Below, in pieces: positions 23,235 through 35,258 of a stretch of 64,000 nt of DNA (positions within the stretch are counted from its first letter, which is position 1; each line of letters begins with the position of its first letter). The stretch is taken from NCBI GenBank assembly GCA_035048495.1, contig CM068546.1, forward strand, positions 30,708,674-30,772,673. The letters are read 5' to 3'. A model generated the notes under the pieces. The model saw only the letters and a list, made by a program, of their open reading frames with translations. It was not told the DNA's origin and did not search any database. The stretch comes from Euptelea pleiosperma. Its lineage: Eukaryota; Streptophyta; Magnoliopsida; Ranunculales; Eupteleaceae. The position numbers were made by a program, and so were the translations under genes.

Positions 23235-23525
23235 TTTAAAAAAGTGGCCGTTAAAAAGAAAATAAAGGCTGTTATAATGGATTCGACCTCCCTCGTTACG
23301 TTATGTACCATTAAAATGCCCAGAAAATAACAGCCATTATTTTCTGGAAAAAATCGTGAAAAAACGGCCGTTATTTTTGTTATTTTCTGTCTTTTAAAAT
23401 TTGAATTCCAGTGCCATTTTTTTTCTATTTTTTTTAATTATTTCCGTTATTTTCCCATTATTTTCCGTTTTTGAGCCCGAGCTATCAATTCGTTACAACG
23501 AAAAAACACGGTAATGCCTTCATTC
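23235..23525. mobile_element. Family-C (hAT-like MITE) copy, inverse orientation
   Basis: Starts 'gcatggtttaaaaaagtggccg' and contains 'cagccattattttctgg', 'aaacggccgttattttt' and 'tttaaaatttgaattccagtg', the inverse order of the 43,089-43,430 copy. The right end is degraded. Confidence 0.6.
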
Positions 23526-23789
23526 CGTTAAATTTTAATTAATTAATTATTAAAGTAAGTCCAGTATACTTGACCAATGAAAAATGACCAACCATGCACC
23601 ATGACAACGTCCATGGACCCAGACGATGTGATCATTATTCTTAAACTCCTCCACTGAAGACATGGTAATCAGATTCAAAACCATTGAACATTGGGACTCG
23701 GGAGAAAGCAATCACAAGGACATGGACTGACACGTGGTTGCTTCCAAGTGTTCAAACTTAAAACAATATTAATTTTGAATTTTGAATTT

Positions 23790-24020
23790 AGCGTTACAAC
23801 GACCATAAATAACGGTTGTTACTTTTGATTTTTTCTTTTTCCATTATCGAGGGGAGTAAATCTTCGATGACACCTGCAGTCAGCGATGCCGCTGACTGCA
23901 TATGTGATCCGTTATAACAGACGATTTTTTTTTTTACTTCAGATGTAACCCATCATAACTTTTATAACAGTAATGTAAAAGTGACCGTTATAACGGACGA
24001 TTTAAAACGTTGCTCAGAAG
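23790..24020. mobile_element. Family-C fragment
   Basis: Carries 'gttacaacgaccataaataacgg' and ends 'gaccgttataacggacgatttaaaac'. Termini and TSD are not resolved. Confidence 0.5.
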
Positions 24021-25633
24021 TCAGAAGACTCAGACACGCCATAACATAGATCAATGTGGTTTAATTTGACCGACCCAATGAATCCTCCAAGATTTTTACA
24101 AAACATGCCCTATGAAGGCGGAAGGTTGTCTACTTGTCTTTACTTGGGTGGGCCCACATCTTGCAAATGCTACAAAACATGATCTAAGAAAAACGACGGC
24201 TACTGTCCAATGTGAGAAAAACTAGTCTGCATATAAGTCGGCAAAGTACGCCAGAATACAACACGTGGCACACTCTTGGAATCACAGACCCTATGAATAT
24301 TTTGCACATCCCTTTGTGGACCTGCACACCAAATCCATCCTGATGGGTAATTTCTAGCCATTAGATCTGAACTCTTTTCATCATGGGCTTAGACCTCATC
24401 CATAGGCTTAAGCACTGGTAGGGTTCATTGGGCCCCCAAGTCTCTCCCATCCCATGTGTTGTATCCTGGCACGTTTGCTTGCAAACTAATTTTTCCGTCT
24501 AATATACTCCAGCCTAGGCAGACATGGATATGGGACCACGATCCCACATCTCTTATGTTAGAAACTAGTGGATGACCCGTGCTGATGGAACTCGCAAAAA
24601 AACTTCGCCAGTAAGTAGTACGATGAATAACATTTGTTCTTTGGCACTCATTTATTTTTAACCCCCAAAAGAAGTTCGTGTGTAAAAAAAAATCGTCCAT
24701 TTTAATTCGTCCTTCGGCACTCCTCCATTTTCAACCCCCCAAAAGAATAAAATACATTTTGGTACACATAAGGGAAACCCACGTTCCTTTTGCTTGAATA
24801 TGCGTTTTTTTTTATTAATTAAAAAATAATTAGCAAAAGAAATTAATACAATTTTGTTGAGGGTGGCTCTCATCATGGCGCTTTTGTTTGCATAAAAACA
24901 TGCCACGTGACACACCGCATAGACTTATGAGCATATATCAACACTATAATTTTCCATTCGTTTATAGAGCTTTTTTTTTTTTTTTTCTTGATTTTAGCCT
25001 TAGGATTCAAACAAATTTTAGGGTACTAAAATCCAATGGCTAAAAATCTCCATTCAGACCAATTTTTAATGTGTAGGTCAATTAAGAAAAAATATATGAT
25101 ATAGAATCCCCTCAAATTTGTCAAATGATACTCTTTTGGGCCTGATCCATGAATGTGTAGTCTTTTGGTCCATACATTGGTGGATCAACAAACCAAGAGC
25201 CATAGCCAGATTGATTAGTGATTTTTAGCTGTTGGATTGGAGCACTTTTTCATCATGGGCTTGGAGCCAACTCATAGGATTGTTCATTAAGCCCATGATG
25301 GAAAGTTGCCAACCCACAACCCGTGTGAATAAGACTGATTTTGAGGCTTATGTTCACCAATGTGTGCGCAAAACATTCATGGATCACTTGGCCTCAAAGA
25401 TTGTGCCAAGTGTATTTTAAGGGAATTATGTATCAAACTTTTGATACAGAATTAAGTATCATTGCTACTCTTCCACCAAGGGTGGGGTTGGCCAAACTTC
25501 GTCAAGTCGCTATGTGGCGCATTTTAACACACAACACGACACGATAGAGCAACTCTCTCTCACCAAAGATTCTCGACTCTCCAGCGCCCTTCCCCAGCCT
25601 TTTGTTTCTCTCTTGCAACCCAACCTTCCTCTT
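24021..25633. other. Intergenic with half-copies of family A
   Basis: Partial family-A arms lie at about 24,250-24,420 and 25,130-25,260 ('accaagagcc..agattgattagtgatttttagc'). The rest has nothing I recognise. No gene. Confidence 0.4.
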
Positions 25634-26013
25634 GAGTAAAACTTCTGTCACAGCTCACAATTCGAGCCACGTGGGACTCTTAGTGGACGTTGACCGTATG
25701 GATGTTTGGCCAGTCCCTCGGTGGACCTGTAAACGAATCATCAGCCTTAGTGATTTACAACCTTTGGATCTTTGCACCCAAATAACGCTCAATAATGCTC
25801 AAATTCCTACCGTTAAAATCAACCACCCCTGAAATAACTTCAATCGAATCGCTTAGAATCACTAATCATGCTGATTTTTTGGTTTACAGGTCCACCGAGG
25901 GACTGGCCAAAACATTCATACGATCAGCGTCCACTATGGAGAAGACCACGTGGATCGTATTGTGCATTGTGGCAGAAGCATCTGTCACAGTGCTGTGACA
26001 CAAGTTTTACTCC
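25634..26013. mobile_element. Mosaic MITE: family-F ends with a family-A interior
   Basis: The ends GAGTAAAACTTCTGTCACAG and GTGACACAAGTTTTACTCC match the family-F element at 34,717-34,917. The interior is clearly family A ('gttgaccgtatggatgtttggcc', 'aacattcatacgatcagcg', CCACGTGG in both arms). The flanks CTTCCTCTT (25,625-25,633) and CTTCGTCTT (26,014-26,022) agree at 8 of 9 bases, a Mutator-type duplication. Confidence 0.8.
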
Positions 26014-26337
26014 CTTCGTCTTCTATGGAGAATCTGTCCATCTGTTGGTATAGCTTTAATAGGTGAATAAAAAGCTCTCGGACGAATAGACGCTCAAAAT
26101 AACAAAGAGAGATTGAGAAGCAGGGAACACAGAAGACAACAGATATAGCAACATAGCACACATGGTAGTAGTAATCATACCGAAGTAGAAGGAAAAAGTA
26201 TAAACATTTAGAAACCACCAAAATAACTCAATCTGATGGTTAGAAATAGGCCTAAAAATCAGCCTGATTGATGGTTGATCTGAGTACCCAAAAAATTTAC
26301 TCAAATCTGACGTTTAGAAACCGAGATAGGTTTCACA

Positions 26338-26826
26338 TCAGAAGGGAGATTTTGGTTGAAATCTCTGTTGAGGATAATCACAATATTCGTTTGAGAGTGG
26401 GAGAATATATGAATGAGATTCTAACAAACGCCTGTTTGCTCTAATAGAACCAATCATCTTGCTCGCATCTTCATTTAAATCCTCCCACTCTGTCAGCAAT
26501 GATACAGTGGAAGCTTTGATGTCTTCCTTACCTGCTACACAAAATCCATCCACAATGAATAACAATTAAAATCATCACATGCACAACCATAAAACCTGAT
26601 TTATTAACACATGTTGATACCCGAGTTAATGCACTCCAGCCATCCTCATTCCGTGGAATCTCCGATTTAGTTTCGTGTATCGGGAATGTGAGAACATCAC
26701 TCACATTTGGTGCCAGATTCCCAATGAGCGCCTGCAGAAATGAGGTCCTAATCCTTGGAGCCTCTCCAGAACAGGAACACCTATGAATGTCGCTCTTCTC
26801 ACACTCAAATGAATATTGTGATTATC
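26338..26826 (-). pseudogene. Unrecognised coding remnant or small gene, two candidate exons
   Basis: On the minus strand 26,826-26,596 stays open and reads like real protein (for example RTSFLQALIGNLAPN, then ETKSEIPRNEDGWSALTR). A GT donor after 26,596 and an AG acceptor before 26,534 define a 61-base intron that keeps frame into KEDIKASTVSLLTEWEDLN and on to about 26,390. No start codon context or complete domain is visible and I do not recognise the family. It may be a decayed gene, a captured fragment or exons of a larger gene. Sequence upstream at 26,830-27,250 is low-complexity with a TTC repeat. Confidence 0.3.
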
Positions 26827-26978
26827 CTCATAGCACTCAAAATTAGCACCCTAAGATAATGCACAAAACAGATGTATTGACAGATAATAATGCTCTAACC
26901 CACTGGAGAGAGGGAGAGAGATTTGCAGCGACGTCCACATCCCAGTTGCAATAGTTGCATCAAGTAGGTTTAATGGAG

Positions 26979-27015
26979 ATTCTTTTTCTTCTTCTTCTTC
27001 TTCTTCTTCTTCTTG
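26979..27015. repeat. (TTC)n microsatellite
   Basis: About twelve TTC units. It produces Glu-, Lys- or Arg-rich phantom frames on the minus strand. Confidence 0.9.
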
Positions 27016-27329
27016 AAGAACCCAAAAGAGAGGAGTGGCTTTTGAGATTGTGAGGCGTGGAAAGAGATAGAAGGGTGAGGGAACAAACCGTCTCCACGCC
27101 CAAAGCAGTTTCATCGATCGTGGGTGATAGAGAGAGAAGGGGGCGAGAGGTGTAGTGGGGAGTGGGAGTGGGAGATACAGGGGGTAGGCTAGATTTAGAT
27201 CTAACCGTGGGATTTGGGGGACACGTGGGTCCATCGGGACCACCACTTATGTGAGGACGGTTATTCCGTCCTGTTTTATTATATAGATTAACTCTGTTGA
27301 ATGGCCTTAACCATCTGATCAATCACTTC

Positions 27330-28647
27330 CTTTTGATGGGGGCAGAGGAGCAAAAAACCAACCAATTCCCCAATTAGTTGACTACTAACTTTTATCTATA
27401 AATCAGACGGTTAAGGTCCACCAACTAGCATTAATACTGGCTGTCCCACACCCAAGAGTGGCCCACTGATTTGATTACTCAATGGCCCATGAGCCATCTA
27501 TACGTGGATGTTGGGCCCATGAGCCATTGACTGGGCAAATAAATTGTTCAAATGAGGTTCCTGTGTGACAAGGTATGCATGAGGTTCAAGGATTATAATA
27601 GGGTATGCGACACGTGGACCCACTTGACAAATTCATGGAACATGTATACATTCATACTGCATGGAATTAGATAAGCATTGAAGAGCTCGTCATCTAACCA
27701 TTTTAATTATTGTACCCGAAATGGAAAAGGTGGTCCGGAAGTGAGCCCATGAGCTCTCTTCCTTGTCATGCATTGATGGCAGACGCAGACGCAGACGCAC
27801 ACGCACATGCATACACATGCGCGCACAAACACTACATCGATATGAAGGACCTACCCATCAATTTAGAACAGAAGGAAAATGCGACCTGCTAGACCAATTT
27901 AGAACAATTAAATAACAACAATAGCAATTCACTTGATGAGTAGAAGTATGATTTGTGGCAAAGCATACTTTATTTTCAATTTTTTTTATTAACGACGTTC
28001 ATCAATCTAGCCGTTGTATTTCTTCAGTACAATTATTAATGAGAGATGAACCCCAAATTACTCATTTAAACACTAATCTTAGCCACAGGATACAACTCAG
28101 AAGTCAGAACCAATGTCTCCTAATAGTCCTTGTAAATTCAATTGGATAGGTGAGACTGTCAACAAGAAAGTTCATGAAAGATTCCATAAAACCCATAAGA
28201 TCTACAAAAAATCAGAAAAAAAAGAAAAACTAGAACAAATTAAACTTTCAGCGACCAAAAAGAAGTGTTTCCAACCATACCTCATGAAATCAATCAAGGG
28301 ATAATCAAGCATGAAGACCGACCACGAGTTTTTGCAAGACATTCTTCACTTGGATGACTACTTCCCATATTTCTTGTAACTTAAAACTGGGGTGCAATAT
28401 AGGTAGACAGTTAAGAAAAGAGGTACAAAATTACAAATCAAGATCACCGCTGTACTGCAGTCAGATGATTTAATTAGCTCAAGAAAAAAAGAATTTTACA
28501 GTAAATGAGTAGAAACACTGGAAGTCATTCCTTAGGTCATATATCTATCACTACGGGGCTATGATATCACTGTAAACTTGAGAAAGGTCTACTAACCAAG
28601 AGGGTATTTCCAGAAGATACTGTTAGAAAAGATGAGGCTGATCCATT
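27330..28647. other. Intergenic and probable F-box 3' UTR
   Basis: Includes a short degenerate 'gacgcagacgcagacgcac' repeat at about 27,782 and AT-rich sequence. The part next to 28,648 is probably the F-box 3' UTR on the minus strand. No other gene is seen. Confidence 0.45.
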
Positions 28648-29766
28648 TCATAAAATGCAGTACCAGAATGTGACAAATGCAGCAATGCCGCTTAAGATAC
28701 ACAGTCTGTCTAAACGGCTTTCATTTCTCATTTTCTCCTCCTTTAATTCACTCTGCACCTTTGAGTACAGATGACAACACTCAAGAACTTTGCTGTAATT
28801 TTTGCTCCTATGGCAGCTAAGTGCCTCCTTAATGACGAGCAAACTGTTTCTTCCATTAATATGAGCACCTTCCATGTCTTCCAACTGCATACTTAGCTCT
28901 GTTAACTTGAGAGTTGTCTGACTACCCTCTACATTCCCTGTTTGGATCACTCTAAACTTCATAAGAAGGATGCATTCTACTACTTGACATGGAAGGATGT
29001 CTTTGGCAGGAAGAATGGATCCAAAGCGTATCAAGAAATCCTTGTCCGTTGGCCAATGCCTTTGCCCCCCAAGAGGGCTCCAGCTAGCTAGGTTAGCAGC
29101 TTGCTTCACCTTTTTATTCACGACAATCCAACTAAGCCTGATTCCATCACGGAGCTCCCTCCAGAGCTTCCCGTCTTTCCTTTCTCTCTCTATAGACGTA
29201 ATTGATGGCAAACCATCAGCGACCGAGAGAGTAACTTTACTGTCATGGTCATCATCACTATCTGAGTAGCTAAGAAGATCAATCCGAAATGGGCAGTTGT
29301 AAAACCAACCGTCGAAGCCATTGGAATCGGGAATGCCCCAAAGGACCTTTGAATAGATTGCTTTATCTTTATACCTGATATCCACAATAGAGACAAAGTC
29401 TGAAGGTGAAACACTTTCAGACTCATCTATGTCACCATAGTAATCAGCCTCAGGCCATTCTTCAGAATATTCAAGATAGGCCACAGGGACTTCCTTGTTC
29501 ACAATAAGTGGGAAACAGTCTGCATAGAACTTTCTGAAACCTCCGATGGATGAAATCAAACTCCTAACGTCTTCCCTGTTGGTTGAAGGCCATAAAGAAC
29601 AACATACATTTTCCCATATTCTCTCTTCTTTTGAAATGGAACAGAATGCAGCACAAGCACATGCTGCACTAGCCAAAGTTGCGCCATCAAGACGCCTCAA
29701 TATGTCATAGAAAAGGTCACTGTTCAATGATGCTATACTTTCAACCTGTGCAACCGACATTGCCAT
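28648..29766 (-). CDS. F-box protein of the At2g27310/At2g36090 type
   Basis: A single 372-codon exon. I start at 29,766 (MAMSVAQVES) rather than the more upstream in-frame ATG at 29,805, because a good splice acceptor (TTTGATTCTCCAG) ends at 29,781, so the upstream codons are probably an intron of the 5' UTR. The F-box is at residues about 11-55 (LNSDLFYDILRRLDGATLAS, then WENVC), which in this superfamily binds SKP1 in an SCF ubiquitin ligase. A family-specific middle domain follows (DFVSIVDIRYKDK, VLWGIP, WSPLGGQRHWPTDKDF). The last about 20 residues are hydrophobic (LSGIAAFVTFWYCIL), a possible tail anchor. The ubiquitination target is unknown. The frame is undamaged. Confidence 0.88.
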   Translation of the reverse strand: MAMSVAQVESIASLNSDLFYDILRRLDGATLASAACACAAFCSISKEERIWENVCCSLWPSTNREDVRSLISSIGGFRKFYADCFPLIVNKEVPVAYLEYSEEWPEADYYGDIDESESVSPSDFVSIVDIRYKDKAIYSKVLWGIPDSNGFDGWFYNCPFRIDLLSYSDSDDDHDSKVTLSVADGLPSITSIERERKDGKLWRELRDGIRLSWIVVNKKVKQAANLASWSPLGGQRHWPTDKDFLIRFGSILPAKDILPCQVVECILLMKFRVIQTGNVEGSQTTLKLTELSMQLEDMEGAHINGRNSLLVIKEALSCHRSKNYSKVLECCHLYSKVQSELKEEKMRNESRLDRLCILSGIAAFVTFWYCIL

Positions 29767-30440
29767 AGTCCTCCGATTATCTGGAGAATCAAATAAAAAA
29801 TGCAAACATGAATAAATATATTAGATAATAGACAATGATCCAATCAAGATCTGTCTTACCTAGCAAGGATGTTAAATTTAAAGAAGTTCTACTTTTTCTT
29901 TCAAAAAGTTCTAGAACATTTACTTCTTTTGTTCGTTAGAGGTCTTTAGATCTTCTTCTGCAAAAATAATCACTCAAAAGGTTGATTATGAATACCGTTC
30001 TCTGATCTTCTTAGGGCGATATGCACCTACTTTTCCATTATAAGAAAGTCCCAATGTTCTTCCGGAAAGTGGTATTGTTCTTCAGCTTGCCTCTGTGACC
30101 TATTCAGCACATACATGTCATGTGAGATAATTCACATTAGGTGATACCTGACCCTAGTTTTCTTCTTATCAAGTGAATTTTTTTTTTGCCAAGTTATCAA
30201 TCAGAAAAAAGGAAAAAAAAATTGTCAAGTGAAATAAAAGAGTAAAGCTATCTAATGATTGGGTTCCTGCCCTTATTTTATGTGGACTTCCCTGATAATT
30301 TAAGCTGATTTTTTTAAGATTAATTGGAGGTTTCGGCAACAATGAAATGAGTTGGTGAGCCTTAATGAACCTAGAGTTATATTGAATATATTTTTGAATG
30401 CTGTGAACTTAATGAACCTCAACCAAATAGGAATCGGATC
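29767..30440. other. Upstream region of the F-box gene
   Basis: Probably 5' UTR intron and leader of the minus-strand F-box gene. A possible first-exon region lies as far out as 33,000-33,180, where GC rises slightly. No other coding sequence was seen here. Confidence 0.35.
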
Positions 30441-30444
30441 AAAG

Positions 30445-30806
30445 CCATGGTTAAAGAAATCACAACACTCCAAAAACTAAATCTTTGATCAGTGTTTAGA
30501 ACAGAAAAAAAATGGTTGGAGTATGTGGGTACTTATGATCAATTATAATGCCAATGAAAGCACTGCAAATTATAAAAACAAATTAGTGGTTGAAGTGTTT
30601 AATCAAAGACAAGGCCTAGAATATGAAGAGAGCTTTAGTCCTACAGCTACAATGGCTACTATCATGTCAATGATCGCCTTAGGCTGTGTGAAGAGGTGCA
30701 AACCTTACCAAATTGATGTTAAAATTGCCTGCGTTAATGGGAACTTGAAAGACAAAGTTGTCCTTAGCAACTACAAGGGTAGGACGTTATATGCAATGAT
30801 TTAAGT
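30445..30806 (+). pseudogene. Ty1/copia reverse-transcriptase relic
   Basis: The frame shows the copia RT entry region in degraded form: YNANESTANYKNKLVVEVFN, then QRQGLEYEESFSPTATMATI and YQIDVKIACVNGNLKD. The catalytic YVDD box and everything downstream are absent. An in-frame stop lies upstream (about 30,487). No LTR is seen nearby. Confidence 0.8.
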
Positions 30807-33800
30807 TCTATCATGGTATATGAGAATCTTTGATGTCTACAGAGCTGCAAGAAGGCATTACTATGTTGCTGAAAAGATAGTTTGAGTGATTTTATGTCAA
30901 AAAAATTAAAAGAAAAAGAATATAAGAAAAAGGAAAAAGGTCAAACTGAAAATAACGGTTACATTGAGAATTTGAGAAGCTCAACATTTAAAATTAATAA
31001 AGAAGACCTGAAAATCATACACGATGTTGCGCATGCAAGGACAAGAACTTTTGAGAGATTGGTAACGACAAATATGTATTCAAACTTGTGTTGGAGTGTT
31101 CTAACTTTTAATGGGTTTTATATGCTTAACCCATGACCTTTAGTTCTTAAATGGAAAATTCATAAATTTCAATTAAATCTTTTCTTCTTAATATTTGGTG
31201 ACACTAAAGTTGCTTTAAAATGAAAATTTTTCTCTGTTTGGTTCCCACATTGACAAGGAGTGAATAGAGATATAAGTTTCTTTTTTCCCTCATAATTTAA
31301 GCATGTGCACTCCCACATGTTAATTGTCATAGCAAGGTGCTTTGAACTGAGCTTGCACACAAGCATGTGTGAGTGAGAGCATGGTCACGAGGCATGTGCA
31401 CTTTGCAATTCACGCGCGAGCGCCTTTTTATGGACTGATTTGTGTGCATCACAATTGATGCTCATGAGATGAAATCAGAGCCATTTAATTGATCTATTAT
31501 TGGGTTAGTTGCTTTGGGACACAATATAGTTCACTGAAATAGCTCGGCCTTGGAAGTTGGCTTTGACCCACTTGGGAATGGGTTAGACCTGAAAGAGTTG
31601 AGACTGACCCAGTGGGATGTGGTCATGTCCAGCAAAGACTAAAAAGCTCTAGCTTAACCATGGTTTGTGGAGCTCATAAATAAGCCCACCTAACCTGGGG
31701 AGAGGAGTGGGTTCTGGATTGCAGAACCAATCCTCCAGCTGATGAAGCAAGAAAAACAAGATAAGGTTGAGCCCACCTGACAGAAGAACAAGGGGTGGAA
31801 GGAGAAAAGACCCAAGATTCTTTTGGAACACATGTTGGCGAATTCCTTTTGTTCTGTTACTCAACAGAACTCTAGAGACTTGTTGAATTTAGAAGCAAGA
31901 CACATTGATTGTAGCAAAGAATTTTCTCAGCATAACTGTTTTTCTCAACACAGAAGATGGCTTTCTAGCCAATTGATAAGACCTTGTGACTAATTTGGGA
32001 TTAAAGACAGTCCTGTTTTCTAGGTGTATAGACATGAGGTAAAGTACCTTATCTCTGTCATGTAGTTACGAGCACAGAAGGAGACTTAGATTGAGTCCAA
32101 GCATAGGTGAATCCCAATGATAGAGTGGCCATATCTCTTGCACAATTGCAAGACTTTGAATATCTTCAAGAAGTGTAGTGTTACAAGCCTCTAAGCTTCA
32201 AACTTAAAGCTTTTGGTATAATCTAAATCCTTTTAGCTATTTTTGATTGCTGATAAACGGTGGATATCCAAACTAAGGCCATGAAGGTAGGTGGTGATGA
32301 TGCTATGAAGAGCCATCTACATCGTCAAGCCTTAACCCAGAAATTGCTAATTTGGAACGTGGTGACTCAGAAGCAGCACTGGATAAGCTTGCTTGTGAGT
32401 TGTGACATCAAAATCTGAAACAAGCTTCATATTAAAAGATCCAAAGTCATAGGTGAGTGCTTCTTCCAGTATTCACATCACAATGGAGAATTACACAATC
32501 AAATGGAGAAGATCCAAAGTCATACATAATAATTAAAATTGAAGGAGTTGCACAATCAAATGCAAAGTGAATTTAACCAAAACAAACACCAAAAAAACTA
32601 ACTTTCAAAGTGCATTCAACACACACACACACACTCAAGGAGCAAAACAATTTCCACCCAGAAACAATAATTTAGAAAAAATGAAGTACCCTTTAACGGA
32701 AACAAGAAATCCAAGCAAACCCACATCATCAACTCAATAGAATCATCAAAATTCAGAACATATAGAACAAATTAAGCCACTAAACCCACTCTGTGAAGAA
32801 AAACTAAAGAACTATCAGCACATTAAAACATCTTCTAAATTTGAATTATGAAATCACGAATTTTACCAGAAAAATTAGACTCCCACAAACACAAGAGCTC
32901 ACCTCAACGAACGTCCATCACGGTTACCACTCGAGAAAGCTCGATTGCAAAACTAAGTCAACAAACATGGATGAACAGACCGCTTTCAAGAAATTTGATC
33001 TCGAAATGATGGAAATTTCAGAAAATTGAGGAGAACCCAGATAGAAGAATCGGATCTGATGATCTGAACGAACTTATAACAACTACCCAATTCGAAATCA
33101 CAGATGTATAGGATCTTCTTATCGCCTTTTCCCCACTTTCTTTCGCAGATTTCACGGGCTCTGCAAGGTTATAACTTGTAACATTTCAAGGAAATTACGT
33201 GCAAATGGGATGATTTTAATAGATTTGTAATTCAAGATAAAATGACTAAAATGACCTTAGATTTTGTAACTTCTAAAATTTTAAATGCATACATTTAAGG
33301 GAAATTATTAAATAGGATAACCTATGGGCCCCTAATAATTAAAAACTGAATCTATGGCCTAGAAACGGTGTAGATGTACACGTGGCACATCATGAAGGTG
33401 GAGGGAGAGAAATGGGGCTCACCTAAGATATCAATAGTGTCAAAAATCGAATCAATCAGTTGATCATAACCATCCATTTTGCATACTTTTCCTTGGTCTT
33501 CGCTATTTTTGTGTTGTGAAAAAAAGAAAAAAATATGAGATATATCGATTTGGTTGTAATCCTAAGTAGGACCTTCAAAATAGGAGTCTAGCTTTGCTCA
33601 ATTATCTGTTGAGCATTAAATGCTCTACTACGCCTCTGCACCGTTAGATTCACTTTGAAAAATGTGTTTTCACTGTTATAAAAAAGTTACTGTGCAGAGA
33701 CGACGTAGTTGAGCCAAGGTGGACTCACTTGATTGGTCATCCTTTACCGCGGGGGGGCACTATTTCCCCATTCCACCGATGAAGTCAGGTGAAACTTGAA

Positions 33801-34333
33801 CCTAGTCAAGCCGTAAAGGGGATTTCTACTCCTCACACACTGCTCAAAGGAGGAAATCTATCTGTATGGATTTGACCCCACGACCTCTCGAAAGAGGTGG
33901 ATACACACCAACCATTTGAGCTGCCATGTTGGGTGTGTGTGTATGTATATATATATAATTTCTTACTACCTTAATCCATGTCATTTTCAGTCTTCCTTTC
34001 GTCATTTTAAAGCTTTCAACTTGCATCAAAGTGCATCATCTCACAAGTAAGTTTTGATGGAGCTTCTGACCTTACAACACAAATTAATCTCATATGATGA
34101 CCCTAAAATCACATCAATTGGACGATTTACCAACTATCGGCCGCCAGCTTTAAATAAGTTAATGTTTCAATGAACATGTTTGATATGACAAATTGAATCA
34201 TACAACAAGATTCTTAATTATATTTCCATTAAAACACCCACGTAATCCCAAATTGATTTTTTTAAAATTAAGTGGGCAATTTCAGGACCCAATTGACCTA
34301 ATCCTCAATTCTCCTAATCCCTCAATAATTCAA
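30807..34333. other. Intergenic, no gene seen
   Basis: AT-rich and mostly unique. Contains a short AC repeat at about 32,618-32,634, a possible 5' exon region near 32,880-33,180, and an inverted pair around 33,590-33,720 ('ctacgcctctgcac' / 'gtgcagagacgacgtag'). No frame resembles a protein family I know. Confidence 0.35.
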
Positions 34334-34521
34334 GGGTTGGGCTCAAGGGACCCCTTTTTTCTAACCCCTCTTGTGTTCGTGTGCTCTAGCTGTCAGCGCC
34401 AAGCTAGCATCACTTTTTCACTTTTTGGGGCGCTGACAACCACCATTGAATTCGTGAAATCCACGGCAGAGCGCACAAACACCGAGAGGATCAGAAAAAG
34501 GGAGTCCTCGGAGCCTGAGCC
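34334..34521. mobile_element. Family-B Mutator-like MITE (188 bp)
   Basis: Ends GGGTTGGGCTCAAGGGACC and GAGTCCTCGGAGCCTGAGCC. The flanks ATAATTCAA (34,325-34,333) and ATAATCCAA (34,522-34,530) agree at 8 of 9 bases. The body is palindromic: 'gctgtcagcgccaagctagc..' against 'ggggcgctgacaaccacc'. Its GGGTYGGGCTC terminus is the same motif as family A. Confidence 0.78.
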
Positions 34522-34716
34522 ATAATCCAAATGCCCAAACAAGACAGTGTAAAGTTTGGGCTTAAAATAAAGAAGGATAAGGAAATGGGTAACCTACCTT
34601 GGGTATTAAGAAAGCGACCTTTTAGCACTAATTTGCTTAGTCACCAAGTACCCCTGTACTGGAGAGGCCAAGTTGTCGCCATCACAACAATGCTAGGTCA
34701 ACGACCAGTCTAGTTT

Positions 34717-34917
34717 GGAGTAAAACTTCTATCACAACAAATTGTAAATCACACAATCACAAGCCAATGAGTTTGTGGCACGTACACAAGTGCTTTGCAA
34801 CGTACCCATGTGCTTTGCAACGTACCCATGTGCTTTTTTTCTTTGAAGTGTACCTGCCGAGAACTCATTGGATGTGATTGTGTGATTTGCAACTTTGTTG
34901 TGACAGAAGTTTTACTC
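34717..34917. mobile_element. Family-F Mutator-like MITE (201 bp), perfect 9-bp TSD
   Basis: Ends GGAGTAAAACTTCTATCACA and TGTGACAGAAGTTTTACTC; arms continue for about 50 bases ('aaatcacacaatcacaagccaatgag' against its inverse). The flanks GTCTAGTTT (34,708-34,716) and GTCTAGTTT (34,918-34,926) are identical. The centre has three direct repeats of 'gtgctttgcaacgtaccca'. It is non-coding. Confidence 0.88.
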
Positions 34918-35032
34918 GTCTAGTTTATAGTTTTGTTGGATTAGTTGGTTAAATGAGAGTGAAATACGCCACATGGCACACTATTTCAGAACCCACTGAC
35001 CGACCGACGAATGATTGGCCCACCCCTTGATG

Positions 35033-35258
35033 GTGAAAACGTCCGTTGTCCCCTGGGGGATTTCGAATTTGAAGTCCCCACTCCCAAAATGTCTACACAT
35101 ACCAGCACTTTAACTCTTAGGTAGTCTTAATCCAACTCATGTTAAACCTTTGGTTAGTTAGTTAAGGGAGAGTTAACAAGGGGCATGAAACGAAATTCGA
35201 AGAGGGGGACTTCAAACTTGGGGTCCCCAAGGGACAGCGGATTTTTTCTCCCCCACAC
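35033..35258. mobile_element. Family-G palindromic MITE, ends approximate
   Basis: Carries 'gtcccctgggg..tttgaagtccccactcccaaaatgtc', the central 'cctttggttagttagttaag' and the inverse arm 'gacttcaaacttggggtccccaagggac'. It matches the delimited family-G element in the intron at 44,037-44,219. Confidence 0.65.

Noticed and set aside
26851..27322. Proline- and Glu/Arg-rich open frames on the minus strand
   Set aside because: Driven by the (TTC)n microsatellite and pyrimidine-rich DNA; no start context or conserved domain.
29767..29805. Upstream ATG extending the F-box protein by 13 residues
   Set aside because: A good splice acceptor lies between this ATG and the next one, and the added residues do not resemble the family N-terminus.
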